From Flavobacterium sp. N2270 (lineage in GTDB: Bacteria; Bacteroidota; Bacteroidia; Flavobacteriales; Flavobacteriaceae), in assembly GCF_025947225.1 (NCBI RefSeq), contig NZ_CP110005.1, positions 2,170,001 to 2,234,000 on the forward strand: a stretch of DNA of 64,000 nucleotides, written 5' to 3'. Made by a program: the position numbers and the translations under genes. Every line of letters starts with the position of its first letter. The first letter of the stretch is position 1. Under the pieces are notes generated by a model. That model had not been told where the DNA came from and did not search any database. It saw nothing but the letters and a program-made list of their open reading frames with translations. Of this stretch, positions 35,755-44,108 are shown one piece after another.

Positions 35755-36318
35755 ATGAACAACTTAAAAACAATTGCATTATCGCTAGTAGCATTGGTTT
35801 CTTTTACTGTAAATGCACAAACTAAAAAAATTGACACTAAGAAAAGTAATATTCACTGGATTGGGAAAAAAGTTACTGGTCAACATGATGGAACTATCGC
35901 TTTAAAAGCTGGAGCTCTAGTATTTAAAGGAAATAAATTAGCTGGTGGAAACTTTATTGTAGATATGACTACAATTAATACTACTGATTTAGATGGTGGA
36001 ATGAAAGAAAAATTAGATGGACATTTAAAATCTGATGATTTCTTTGGAACAGAAAAATTTAAAACAGCTAATCTAGTTTTTAAAACTATTGCAGATAAAG
36101 GAAATAACAATTATACAGTAACTGCAGATTTAACAATTAAAGGAATTACAAATCCAATTTCTTTTGATATGAATGTTAACGGTAAAGTTGCAACAACTAA
36201 GTTAATAGTAGACAGAACAAAATATGATATCAAATATAAATCTGGAAACTTCTTTGAAAATTTAGGAGACAAAACTATTTATGATGATTTCGAATTAGAA
36301 GTGACTTTAAACTTCTAA
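35755..36318 (+). CDS. YceI family periplasmic protein
   Basis: A 187-residue protein with a signal peptide (LKTIALSLVALVSFTVNAQ) and a YceI lipocalin-like barrel: SNIHWIGKKVTG...IALKAGALVFKGNKLAGGNFIVDMTTINTTDL, KLDGHLKSDDFFGTEKF, and the C-terminal KYDIKYKSGNFFENLGDKTIYDDFELEV. YceI proteins bind isoprenoid lipids such as quinones. Third gene of the MarR operon. Confidence 0.92.
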   Translation: MNNLKTIALSLVALVSFTVNAQTKKIDTKKSNIHWIGKKVTGQHDGTIALKAGALVFKGNKLAGGNFIVDMTTINTTDLDGGMKEKLDGHLKSDDFFGTEKFKTANLVFKTIADKGNNNYTVTADLTIKGITNPISFDMNVNGKVATTKLIVDRTKYDIKYKSGNFFENLGDKTIYDDFELEVTLNF

Positions 36319-36344
36319 TACTTTTCATTTGCTATGAAATAAAG

Positions 36345-36376
36345 AAAGTTCAAAATTAATTTTTTGGACTTTTTTT
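36345..36376 (+). terminator. Terminator hairpin after the YceI gene
   Basis: AAAGTTCAAAA (36345-36355), loop of six, TTTTGGACTTT (36362-36372) with one G-U pair, then a T-run. Confidence 0.7.
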
Positions 36377-36385
36377 ATATAAAGT

Positions 36386-36417
36386 TTGTTTTTAAAAATA
36401 AAGTTTACATATATTTG
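36386..36417 (+). promoter_or_regulatory. Promoter of the trp operon
   Basis: TTG (36386-36388), 21 bases, then TATATTTG (36410-36417), matching the Bacteroidota -33/-7 promoter pattern. The leader ATG follows 17 bases after the -7 element. Confidence 0.65.
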
Positions 36418-36434
36418 CATATCAATTTATCAAT

Positions 36435-36491
36435 ATGAACACATTTTTAAATAACACTTGGTGGTGGAATAACTTACGTCAAACGTCGTGA
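36435..36491 (+). CDS. trpL: trp operon leader peptide
   Basis: An 18-codon frame reads MNTFLNNTWWWNNLRQTS then TGA. Three consecutive Trp codons (36459-36467) in so short a peptide directly before trpE, followed by a terminator, are the hallmark of Trp attenuation by ribosome stalling. Its stop codon region is part of the predicted antiterminator. Confidence 0.85.
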   Translation: MNTFLNNTWWWNNLRQTS

Positions 36492-36563
36492 GCAAATCCT
36501 GCTATAGTATAATTTAATTCAAATACATAGAAAAGGCTTGTCAATCACGACAAGCCTTTTTTT
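36485..36563 (+). promoter_or_regulatory. trp attenuator
   Basis: The terminator is AAAAGGCTTGTC (36531-36542), loop AATCAC, GACAAGCCTTTT (36549-36560) plus T's. GTCGTGA (36485-36491), which includes the leader stop codon, is complementary to TCACGAC (36545-36551) in the terminator loop and right arm. With Trp scarce the ribosome stalls at the Trp codons and leaves GTCGTGA free to disrupt the terminator; with Trp plentiful it reaches the stop, covers GTCGTGA and the terminator forms. Confidence 0.75.
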
Positions 36564-36589
36564 ATTGCCAAATTTTAAAAATTCAATTA

Positions 36590-37990
36590 ATGAAAACCTA
36601 TAAATTAAATACAAAATTCAAACAAATTCTAGCAGATACAATTACTCCTGTTAGTGTATATTTGAAAATACGCGATAAATTTCCAAACAGCATTTTATTA
36701 GAAAGTTCAGATTATCATGGAAATGAAAATAGCTTTTCTTACATCTGTTTCAATCCAATTGCTTCTATAAAAGTAGAAAATAATAAAATTGAAACTAATT
36801 TTCCTGATGGATTTTCTGAAATAATTCCAATAGATAAAAATGTTAATGTCGCGAATGAAATTGAACTGTTTTCAAAACAATTCATTACTGATGAAAATAA
36901 TTTTAAATTCATCAATCAAGGTCTTTTTGGTTATATAGCTTATGATGCAATTCAACATTTTGAAAAAATAGAAATTGATCAAAAGTCATCTGAAAATAAA
37001 ATTCCTGAAATTTATTATGCAGTTTATCAAAATATAATTGCGATAAACCATTTCAAAAATGAAGCTTATATTTTTTGTCATTCGTATGAAAACCAAAACA
37101 ACATAGCTGAAATCCAACAATTATTACAAGCAAAGAACTTTGCTTCTTTTAACTTTACGAAAAAGGGTGAAGTAGTTTCAAACTTAACAGATGCTGATTT
37201 TAATAATTATGTGACTTTAGCAAAAAAACACTGCCAACGTGGAGATGTATTCCAATTGGTTTTATCTAGACGTTTTTCACAAAATTTTAAAGGTGATGAG
37301 TTTAATGTGTATCGTGCTTTAAGAAGTATAAATCCTTCTCCTTACCTGTTCTATTTTGATTATGGAAATTTCAAAATATTTGGGTCTTCGCCCGAAGCGC
37401 AACTGGTTATTAAAGATAATCATGCCGAAATTCACCCAATCGCTGGAACTTTTAAACGAACAGGAAATGATGAAGATGACGCTATTTTAGCTAAGAAATT
37501 AAACGAAGATAAAAAAGAAAACAGCGAACACGTTATGTTGGTCGATTTAGCCAGAAACGATTTAAGCAGAAGTTGTAACGAAGTGAAAGTCGAAAAATAT
37601 AAAGAAGTCCAGTTTTTCTCTCACGTAATTCATTTAGTTTCTAAAGTAACCGGAAAATTAAAACCTAATCATCCTTTTATGGAATTGGTTGCTAAAACGT
37701 TTCCAGCTGGAACTTTATCTGGTGCTCCAAAACACAAAGCCATGCAATTAATCGAATCAATCGAAAAAACAAATCGTAGTTTTTATGGTGGAGCGATTGG
37801 ATTTATGGATTTTGAAGGTAATTTCAATCACGCAATTATGATTAGAAGCTTTTTAAGTAAAAATCATACCTTACACTTTCAAGCTGGTGCTGGAATTGTA
37901 GCTGATTCATCAGAAGAAAACGAAACACAAGAAGTTTATAATAAATTAGGAGCTTTGCAAAAAGCCTTGGATTTAGCAGAAAATATTTAA
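36590..37990 (+). CDS. trpE: Anthranilate synthase component I
   Basis: TrpE converts chorismate and ammonia to anthranilate. The 466-residue protein has the chorismate-binding domain with RCGD-like QRGDVFQLVLSRRF, PSPYLFYFDYGNFKIFGSSPE, HPIAGTFKRTG, and the C-terminal FPAGTLSGAPK and GAIGFMDFEGNFNHAIMIRSF. The N-terminal feedback site (LLESSDYHG, resembling the LLES motif) is present, so feedback by tryptophan is plausible. First structural gene after the attenuator. Confidence 0.95.
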   Translation: MKTYKLNTKFKQILADTITPVSVYLKIRDKFPNSILLESSDYHGNENSFSYICFNPIASIKVENNKIETNFPDGFSEIIPIDKNVNVANEIELFSKQFITDENNFKFINQGLFGYIAYDAIQHFEKIEIDQKSSENKIPEIYYAVYQNIIAINHFKNEAYIFCHSYENQNNIAEIQQLLQAKNFASFNFTKKGEVVSNLTDADFNNYVTLAKKHCQRGDVFQLVLSRRFSQNFKGDEFNVYRALRSINPSPYLFYFDYGNFKIFGSSPEAQLVIKDNHAEIHPIAGTFKRTGNDEDDAILAKKLNEDKKENSEHVMLVDLARNDLSRSCNEVKVEKYKEVQFFSHVIHLVSKVTGKLKPNHPFMELVAKTFPAGTLSGAPKHKAMQLIESIEKTNRSFYGGAIGFMDFEGNFNHAIMIRSFLSKNHTLHFQAGAGIVADSSEENETQEVYNKLGALQKALDLAENI

Positions 37991-38068
37991 TAATTAAAAA
38001 ATTTAATGATTTAAAGATTAGCTAATTTTTCAATCTTTTAATCCTTCAATCTTACAATAAAACAAAAT

Positions 38069-38632
38069 ATGAAAATAGTAGTCATAGACAATTACGATAG
38101 TTTTACTTATAATTTAGTCCATTATTTAGAAGATTTGAATGCAGAAGTTACTGTTTTCCGTAACGATGAATTTGAATTAGATGAATTAGAAAAATTCGAT
38201 AAAATATTACTATCTCCAGGTCCAGGAATTCCTAGTGAAGCAGGTTTATTGAAAGATGTAATTAAAAAGTTTGCACCCACAAAAAGCATCTTTGGGGTTT
38301 GTTTAGGTTTACAAGCCATTGGTGAAGTCTTTGGTGGGACTTTAACCAACTTAGAAAAAGTCTATCATGGTGTAGCTACAAAAGTCACGCAAACTGAAGA
38401 CGATTTTATTTTCAATGATTTACCAAAAGAAACCGAAGTAGGTCGTTATCATTCTTGGGTGGTTTCAACTGAAAACCTTCCAGAAGATTTAATCATAACT
38501 AGTGTCGATGAAAACGGTCAAATTATGTCGATGAAACATAAAACTTATGATGTTCGTGGTGTGCAATATCATCCTGAAAGTGTCTTAACTCCAAATGGCA
38601 AAAAAATATTAGAAAATTGGCTTAAGAATTAG
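38069..38632 (+). CDS. trpG: Anthranilate synthase component II (glutamine amidotransferase)
   Basis: The 187-residue class I amidotransferase supplies ammonia to TrpE. The catalytic Cys is in FGVCLGLQAIGEVFGG (about residues 75-90) and the His-Glu pair in VQYHPESVLTPNG near the C terminus. LLSPGPGIPSEAG is the oxyanion-loop motif. It is unfused from trpD, unlike in E. coli. A 78-base AT-rich spacer separates it from trpE. Confidence 0.95.
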   Translation: MKIVVIDNYDSFTYNLVHYLEDLNAEVTVFRNDEFELDELEKFDKILLSPGPGIPSEAGLLKDVIKKFAPTKSIFGVCLGLQAIGEVFGGTLTNLEKVYHGVATKVTQTEDDFIFNDLPKETEVGRYHSWVVSTENLPEDLIITSVDENGQIMSMKHKTYDVRGVQYHPESVLTPNGKKILENWLKN

Positions 38633-38639
38633 TGCTCAG

Positions 38640-38712
38640 TGTTCAGTAGTTAGTGTCCAGTCAATAAAAAATAAAATTAGCATCGAGAGATGCTGAAATA
38701 AATTCAGCATAA
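38640..38712. repeat. Repeat-like hairpin element between trpG and trpD
   Basis: The spacer holds AGCATC-GAGA-GATGCT (38679-38694) and the overlapping ATGCTGAA-ATAAA-TTCAGCAT (38690-38710), two mutually exclusive hairpins ending three bases before the trpD start. The wording resembles intergenic repeats I have seen in flavobacterial genomes. Confidence 0.5.
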
Positions 38713-39705
38713 ATGAAAACCATATTAAATAGATTAATCAATCACGAAATACTTTCTAAAGCAGAAGCCAAAGAGGTATTAGTCAACATATCAGAAGGAA
38801 ATTACAATCCAAGTCAAATATCAGCATTCTTAACTGTTTACATGATGCGAAGCATTACCATCGAAGAACTTTCGGGTTTTCGTGAAGCTTTGTTGGAATT
38901 GTGTATTCCGGTAGATTTCTCTGCATACAACACTATTGATTTATGCGGAACAGGTGGTGATGGAAAAGATACTTTCAACATCTCCACTTTAGCTTCATTC
39001 ATAGTTGCTGGAGCAGGAATAAAAGTCGCAAAACATGGAAATTACGGAGTTTCCTCTATTTCGGGTTCCAGTAATGTAATGGAAAAAATGGGCGTTAAAT
39101 TCACAAATAACATTGACTTTTTAACCAAATCTATCGAAGAAACGAACATCGCAATTCTTCATGCCCCTTTATTTCACCCAGCTATGAAAAATGTTGGACC
39201 AATTCGAAAAGAATTAGGAGTTAAAACCTTTTTTAACATGTTAGGTCCAATGGTAAATCCATCGTTTCCAAAGAATCAAATGGTCGGTGTTTTTAGCTTA
39301 GAGTTAGCTCGAATGTATGCTTATTTATACCAAAACACTTCAACTAATTATAGCATTTTACATGGATTAAGTGGTTTTGACGAAGTTTCCTTAACGGATG
39401 ATGTAAAGATAATTTCAAACCATTCAGAGCAAATTTTAAAACCTGTAGATTTTAACTTTCAACCTATAAAATTAGAAAGTATAAAAGGTGGAACTACAAT
39501 TGATGAAGCAGCCAAAATTTTCCATAATGTAATTTCAGGAAAAGGTTCTGTAGAACAAAACAATGTGGTTTGTGCCAATGCTGCTGTAGCGATACAGACT
39601 ATAGAAAAATCAAATTATGAAGATGCTTTAGCCAAAGCACAAGAGAGTCTAATAAGTGGGAAAGCATTTGGAAAATTAAGCCAATTAATCGCAATAAGTC
39701 AATAA
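38713..39705 (+). CDS. trpD: Anthranilate phosphoribosyltransferase
   Basis: TrpD transfers the ribosyl-phosphate of PRPP to anthranilate. The 330-residue protein shows the PRPP motif DLCGTGGDGKDTFNIST (about 76-92), KHGNYGVSSISGSSNVMEKMGV, HPAMKNVGPIRKELGVKTFFNMLGPMVNP and HGLSGFDEVS. It ends one base before trpC begins. Confidence 0.95.
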   Translation: MKTILNRLINHEILSKAEAKEVLVNISEGNYNPSQISAFLTVYMMRSITIEELSGFREALLELCIPVDFSAYNTIDLCGTGGDGKDTFNISTLASFIVAGAGIKVAKHGNYGVSSISGSSNVMEKMGVKFTNNIDFLTKSIEETNIAILHAPLFHPAMKNVGPIRKELGVKTFFNMLGPMVNPSFPKNQMVGVFSLELARMYAYLYQNTSTNYSILHGLSGFDEVSLTDDVKIISNHSEQILKPVDFNFQPIKLESIKGGTTIDEAAKIFHNVISGKGSVEQNNVVCANAAVAIQTIEKSNYEDALAKAQESLISGKAFGKLSQLIAISQ

Positions 39706-39706
39706 A

Positions 39707-40492
39707 ATGAATATTTTAGATAAAATCATAACCGACAAAAAAAGAGAAGTTGATCTAAAGAAAAGCATCATTCCTGTTTCCCAATTGGAAGCTTCTGTTT
39801 TATTTAATGGTAGAACAAATTCAATGGCCAAATTGCTAAAAAACAGTTTGTCAGGAATTATAACAGAACACAAACGTCGATCTCCTTCAAAATCAGTGAT
39901 TAACAACAATCATTCTGTGGAAGATGTAGTTTTGGGCTATCAAAATGCTGGTGCTTGTGGAATTTCAGTTTTAACAGATGGAAAATATTTTGGTGGAAGT
40001 TTAGATGATTTATTGTTAGCCAAAGCTTCTGTAAGCATTCCATTATTGCGAAAAGAATTTGTGATTGATGAATATCAAATACTTGAAGCCAAAGCCAATG
40101 GTGCTGATGTAATCTTATTAATTGCAGCTGTTTTAACTCGTAAAGAAATTAAAAAATTATCTGAATTCGCACAAAGTTTAGCTTTAGAAGTTTTATTAGA
40201 AGTGCATAATCATGAAGAATTAGAAAAGTCTATTATGCCCAGTTTAGACATGATTGGTGTCAACAATAGAAATCTAAAAACCTTTGAAGTAAGTTTGGAT
40301 TATAGTAAAGAATTAGCCAATCAAATTCCAGATGATTTTGTAAAAGTTTCAGAAAGTGGCATAAGTTCTGTTGAAGCAGTAAAAGATTTGCAAAAATTTG
40401 GCTATCAAGGTTTTTTAATGGGAGAACATTTTATGAAAACCGATAATCCGGGCGTTGAAGCAAAAAAATTTATTCATCAACTAACTCGTTAA
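39707..40492 (+). CDS. trpC: Indole-3-glycerol phosphate synthase
   Basis: TrpC closes the indole ring. The 261-residue (beta/alpha)8 barrel carries EHKRRSPSKSVI (the conserved SPSKG-like motif with catalytic Lys), ISVLTDGKYFGGSLDDL, LRKEFVIDEYQI, LLEVHNHEEL, GVNNRNLKTFEV and SESGISS. It is a stand-alone gene, not fused to trpF. Confidence 0.95.
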   Translation: MNILDKIITDKKREVDLKKSIIPVSQLEASVLFNGRTNSMAKLLKNSLSGIITEHKRRSPSKSVINNNHSVEDVVLGYQNAGACGISVLTDGKYFGGSLDDLLLAKASVSIPLLRKEFVIDEYQILEAKANGADVILLIAAVLTRKEIKKLSEFAQSLALEVLLEVHNHEELEKSIMPSLDMIGVNNRNLKTFEVSLDYSKELANQIPDDFVKVSESGISSVEAVKDLQKFGYQGFLMGEHFMKTDNPGVEAKKFIHQLTR

Positions 40493-40497
40493 ATATT

Positions 40498-40640
40498 TTA
40501 ACCACATAGAAACATAGAACAAACTGAATAAGACTTTTTTAAGTCCAAAAATAGAATCACATAGTACTATGTAAACTTTGAAAAGTGTAACAACTTATCA
40601 ACGGAATTAAAATCTATGTGCCTATGTGTTTTAAAAAAAT
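40498..40640. repeat. REP-like element between trpC and trpF
   Basis: The spacer is flanked by an imperfect inverted repeat: AACCACATAGAAACATAGA (40499-40518) and ATCTATGTGCCTATGTGTTT (about 40612-40631). Inside are a 14-bp perfect palindrome ACATAGTACTATGT (40559-40572) and GACTT-TTTT-AAGTC. The arms look like a dispersed flavobacterial repeat family; its function is unknown. Confidence 0.6.
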
Positions 40641-40644
40641 AAGT

Positions 40645-41286
40645 ATGAAAAACGTTAAACTAAAAATATGCGGCATGAAATATCCTGAAAACATTCAGGA
40701 AATTGCTGCTTTGAAACCTGATTATTTAGGGTTTATTTTTTGGGATCAATCTATACGAAAAATGGATTTTGAGACTTTACCTAAAATCCCTTTAAATATA
40801 AAAAAAGTAGGTGTTTTTGTCGATGAATCAATTCATGAAATTTTCTCAAAAATAAACCAGTTTAAACTTGATGCAGTTCAACTTCATGGAAATGAAAATA
40901 TTATATTTTGTAAAAATGTAAAAAAAATTGGTATTGAAGTTATTAAATCTTTTTCAGTTGATAATGATTTCGACTTCAATTCAATTAAAGAATACGAACC
41001 TTTTGTTGATTACTTTCTTTTTGATACCAAAGGAAAATTACCTGGAGGAAACGGAATTTCTTTCGATTGGAAAGTCTTAGAAAATTACTCTTTTGAAAAG
41101 CCTTACTTTTTGAGTGGTGGAATTGGAATAACTGAAGTTGATGCAGTAAAAGACTTTTTAAAAACAGAAGCTTCAAAAAAATGTATTGCAATTGATGTAA
41201 ACAGTCGATTTGAAACTAAACCAGGATATAAAAGTAAAATTAAACTCAAAAAATTTAAAAAATCACTTTATGAAATTGAAATATAA
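40645..41286 (+). CDS. trpF: Phosphoribosylanthranilate isomerase
   Basis: A 213-residue barrel enzyme starting at the ATG at 40645 ([17 protein letters not shown]); the catalytic Cys is in KICGM. Other motifs are [34 protein letters not shown]...[10 protein letters not shown] and LSGGIG. An upstream GTG at 40618 would start inside the repeat element and is disfavoured. Its end overlaps trpB by 17 bases. Confidence 0.93.
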   Translation: MKNVKLKICGMKYPENIQEIAALKPDYLGFIFWDQSIRKMDFETLPKIPLNIKKVGVFVDESIHEIFSKINQFKLDAVQLHGNENIIFCKNVKKIGIEVIKSFSVDNDFDFNSIKEYEPFVDYFLFDTKGKLPGGNGISFDWKVLENYSFEKPYFLSGGIGITEVDAVKDFLKTEASKKCIAIDVNSRFETKPGYKSKIKLKKFKKSLYEIEI

Positions 41287-42457
41287 CGTAGACGAAAACG
41301 GATTTTACGGAAAATTTGGTGGTGCTTTCATTCCTGAAATGCTCTTTCCAAATGTTGAAGAATTAAAAGAAAATTACCTAAAAATAATGACTGAACCTTC
41401 TTTTCAAGAAGAGTTTAATTCATTATTACAACAATATGTGGGTCGACCTACTCCACTCTATTTTGCAAAACGTTTATCTGAAAAATACAACACTAAAATT
41501 TATTTAAAACGAGAAGATTTATGCCATACAGGCGCTCATAAAGTAAACAACACAATTGGGCAAATTTTAATGGCAAAACGTTTAGGAAAAACTAGAATCA
41601 TTGCCGAAACTGGTGCAGGTCAACATGGTGTAGCTACAGCAACCGTTTGTGCATTAATGGGTTTAGAGTGTATCGTTTACATGGGTGAAGTTGACATCAA
41701 ACGTCAAGCTCCCAATGTGGCTCGAATGAAAATGTTGGGAGCAGAAGTTCGACCTGCAACTTCGGGGTCGAAAACATTAAAAGATGCTACAAACGAAGCC
41801 ATTCGTGATTGGATTAACAATCCTGTAGACACTTTTTATATCATTGGCTCTGTTGTTGGTCCACATCCTTATCCTGATATGGTTGCGAAGTTTCAAAGTG
41901 TAATTTCTAAAGAGATTAAAATGCAATTACAAGAACAAGAAGGAAAAGAAAATCCAGATTATGTAATTGCTTGTGTAGGTGGCGGAAGTAACGCTGCTGG
42001 AGCTTTTTACGAATTTTTAGAAGACGAATCGGTAAAATTAATCGCTGTGGAAGCTGCTGGTCATGGAGTAGATTCAGGTGAAAGTGCAGCGACTTCTGTA
42101 TTAGGAAAAATCGGAATTATTCACGGAAGTAAAACCTTGTTGATGCAAACCGAAGACGGACAAATCACGGAACCTTATTCTATTTCTGCAGGTTTAGATT
42201 ATCCAGGTGTTGGTCCGTTACATGCGCATTTACATGATGTTAATCGCGCTGAATTTATTGCTATTACCGACAAAGAAGCGATGCAATCAGGTTTAGAGAT
42301 TTCTAAAATGGAAGGAATTATTCCAGCAATTGAAACAGCGCATGCTTTTGCAGTTTTAGATAAAAAACAATTCAAACCAAACGATATTGTAGTCATCAAC
42401 TTATCAGGTAGAGGCGATAAAGATTTGAATACTTATATAGATTATTTTAATTTTTAA
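41270..42457 (+). CDS. trpB: Tryptophan synthase beta subunit
   Basis: TrpB condenses indole and serine with pyridoxal phosphate. The ATG at 41270 ([18 protein letters not shown]) gives 395 residues, the normal length. The PLP lysine is in [33 protein letters not shown] and [10 protein letters not shown] follow, with [12 protein letters not shown] and [10 protein letters not shown] near the C terminus. It overlaps trpF, so translation is likely coupled. Confidence 0.96.
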   Translation: MKLKYNVDENGFYGKFGGAFIPEMLFPNVEELKENYLKIMTEPSFQEEFNSLLQQYVGRPTPLYFAKRLSEKYNTKIYLKREDLCHTGAHKVNNTIGQILMAKRLGKTRIIAETGAGQHGVATATVCALMGLECIVYMGEVDIKRQAPNVARMKMLGAEVRPATSGSKTLKDATNEAIRDWINNPVDTFYIIGSVVGPHPYPDMVAKFQSVISKEIKMQLQEQEGKENPDYVIACVGGGSNAAGAFYEFLEDESVKLIAVEAAGHGVDSGESAATSVLGKIGIIHGSKTLLMQTEDGQITEPYSISAGLDYPGVGPLHAHLHDVNRAEFIAITDKEAMQSGLEISKMEGIIPAIETAHAFAVLDKKQFKPNDIVVINLSGRGDKDLNTYIDYFNF

Positions 42458-42583
42458 TTTGCTTATTACGTCAGTTCGAGTGTTTTTTGTTTCGCTTCTC
42501 GATACATCAACCAAAGGCTTCAACTCGAACTAACGAAACAAAAAATATATCGAGAACAAATAAATTATTGTAAGAACTCAAAA
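42458..42583. repeat. Compound inverted-repeat element between trpB and trpA
   Basis: Three blocks occur in the order A (AGTTCGAGT, 42473), B (TTTTTTGTTTCG, 42483), C (TTCTCGATA, 42496), and their reverse complements A' (42523), B' (42534), C' (42548) follow in the same, not reversed, order. The words resemble flavobacterial dispersed repeats; the arrangement suggests one unit nested in an oppositely oriented one. Confidence 0.6.
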
Positions 42584-43348
42584 ATGAACAGAATAAATAC
42601 AACACTACAACAAAACAACAAACTGCTTTCAATTTATTTTACAGCAGGTTATCCCAAAATAAATGATACAGTTTCCATCATTCAAGAATTGGAGAAAAAT
42701 GGTGTGGATATGATTGAAATTGGATTGCCTTTTTCTGATCCTTTAGCCGATGGACCAACCATTCAGGAAAGTTCGACTATTGCTATTGAAAACGGAATGA
42801 CGACTTCTCTCCTATTTGAACAATTGAAAGACATTCGAAAAACAGTTCAAATTCCCTTAATTATTATGGGCTATTTTAATCCGATGATGCAATTTGGAAT
42901 GGAACAATTTTGTAAAAAATGTGCAGAAGTTGGCATTGATGGTTTAATCATTCCTGATTTACCTTTACATGTTTATGAAAATGAACACAAATCTATTTTT
43001 GAAAAATATGACCTAAAAAATGTTTTTCTTATCACTCCACAAACTTCAAACGAACGCATTACTCAAATTGATGCTATTTCAGATAGTTTTATTTATATGG
43101 TGAGTTCAGCTGCAGTTACTGGAAGTCAATCTGGTTTTGGTGACGAACAAATGGATTATTTTAAACGAATTGCTGATTTAAATCTAAAAAATTCCCAAAT
43201 TGTTGGTTTCGGAATTAAAGATAAAGAAACCTTTACGCAAGCCACAAAACATCAAAAAGGTGCCATTATTGGGAGTACTTTTATTAAATTTCTCAAAACA
43301 AATAAGATAACTGCAATTAATAATTTTGTAAAAGGGCTTAAAATTTAA
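42584..43348 (+). CDS. trpA: Tryptophan synthase alpha subunit
   Basis: TrpA cleaves indole-glycerol phosphate and channels indole to TrpB. The 254-residue barrel has the catalytic Glu in IEIGLPFSDPLADGPTIQ (about residues 44-61), Asp in GLIIPDLP, and GFGIKDKETF and GAIIGSTFIK. Last gene of the trp operon; no strong terminator was found downstream, only repeats. Confidence 0.95.
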   Translation: MNRINTTLQQNNKLLSIYFTAGYPKINDTVSIIQELEKNGVDMIEIGLPFSDPLADGPTIQESSTIAIENGMTTSLLFEQLKDIRKTVQIPLIIMGYFNPMMQFGMEQFCKKCAEVGIDGLIIPDLPLHVYENEHKSIFEKYDLKNVFLITPQTSNERITQIDAISDSFIYMVSSAAVTGSQSGFGDEQMDYFKRIADLNLKNSQIVGFGIKDKETFTQATKHQKGAIIGSTFIKFLKTNKITAINNFVKGLKI

Positions 43349-43373
43349 ATACATTAAGTCCTTAATAACTTTT

Positions 43374-43464
43374 AAAATTGAAATTGTAGTTGAATTTGAT
43401 TCTTAAAATTGTAGTTGTTTTTTGAAATTGCAATTGATTTTTTGAAATTGCAATTGATTTTTTT
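43374..43464. repeat. Tandem 20-base repeat downstream of trpA
   Basis: TTTGAAATTGCAATTGATTT occurs exactly twice in tandem (43421-43440, 43441-43460), preceded by related degenerate words (ATTGAAATTGTAGTTG, AAATTGTAGTTG). It resembles the repeat at 14809-14856. Confidence 0.75.
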
Positions 43465-43522
43465 AAACATTTGTAACTTTTTATAAAATTAGTCGTATAA
43501 TTACTACAACTAACTTACAACT

Positions 43523-44089
43523 ATGGATTTTTTAGAAAATTATGAGCCATTACTTAAGGCTTTTTGGTACATCGCATTACCTGTGAGTATTTTCTTTGGA
43601 CTTCAAACTATTATGACCTTTATTGGACTAAGTGGCGGCGAAACTGACGTTGATATGGATGCTGATGGAAATGATACGGGAGATATGCCATTTGAAATTT
43701 TTACACTTCGTAATTTGATCAACTTTTTGTTAGGATTCAGTTGGACGGGAATTTCTTTGTACAACAAATTCGAAAACAAAACCGTTTTAATTATCATTTC
43801 AGTACTAGTAGGAGTTGCATTTGTTGCAGTGTTCTTCTTTTTAATTAAGCAAATTCTTAAATTGTCTGAAGATAATAGCTTTAAAATTGAAAACACCATT
43901 AACAAAACAGCCGATGTGTATTTAACCATTCCAGAAAGTAAATCAGGAAAAGGAAAAGTACAAATTAGTGTCAACGGAAGTTTCCACGAGCTTGATGCTA
44001 TGACATTAAGTACAGAAAAAATTTCGTCAGGAGCTGTAATTAAAGTAATTGCTGTAGAAAACAACATCCTTATTGTAGAAAAACTTTAA
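43523..44089 (+). CDS. NfeD-like membrane protein paired with flotillin
   Basis: A 188-residue protein with three membrane helices (about 14-33, 63-80 and 92-112), an acidic loop (GGETDVDMDADGND) and a C-terminal OB-fold-like beta domain (TADVYLTIPESKSGKGKVQISVNGSFHELDA...GAVIKVIAVENNILIVEKL). This is the NfeD plan, whose members are encoded next to flotillins and are believed to act with them in membrane microdomains. The flotillin gene starts 19 bases downstream. Confidence 0.8.
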   Translation: MDFLENYEPLLKAFWYIALPVSIFFGLQTIMTFIGLSGGETDVDMDADGNDTGDMPFEIFTLRNLINFLLGFSWTGISLYNKFENKTVLIIISVLVGVAFVAVFFFLIKQILKLSEDNSFKIENTINKTADVYLTIPESKSGKGKVQISVNGSFHELDAMTLSTEKISSGAVIKVIAVENNILIVEKL

Positions 44090-44108
44090 TCCTTTTATTA
44101 TAACAACT

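Noticed and set aside
40559..40572. Palindrome ACATAGTACTATGT as a regulator binding site
   Set aside because: It lies inside a repeat-like element within an operon, with no promoter elements nearby.
40618..40644. GTG start for trpF at 40618
   Set aside because: It lies in the right arm of a repeat; the conserved protein starts at ATG 40645.
42458..43522. CRISPR-like array in the trpA flanks
   Set aside because: Only two to three degenerate copies, no uniform repeat-spacer pattern and no cas genes.
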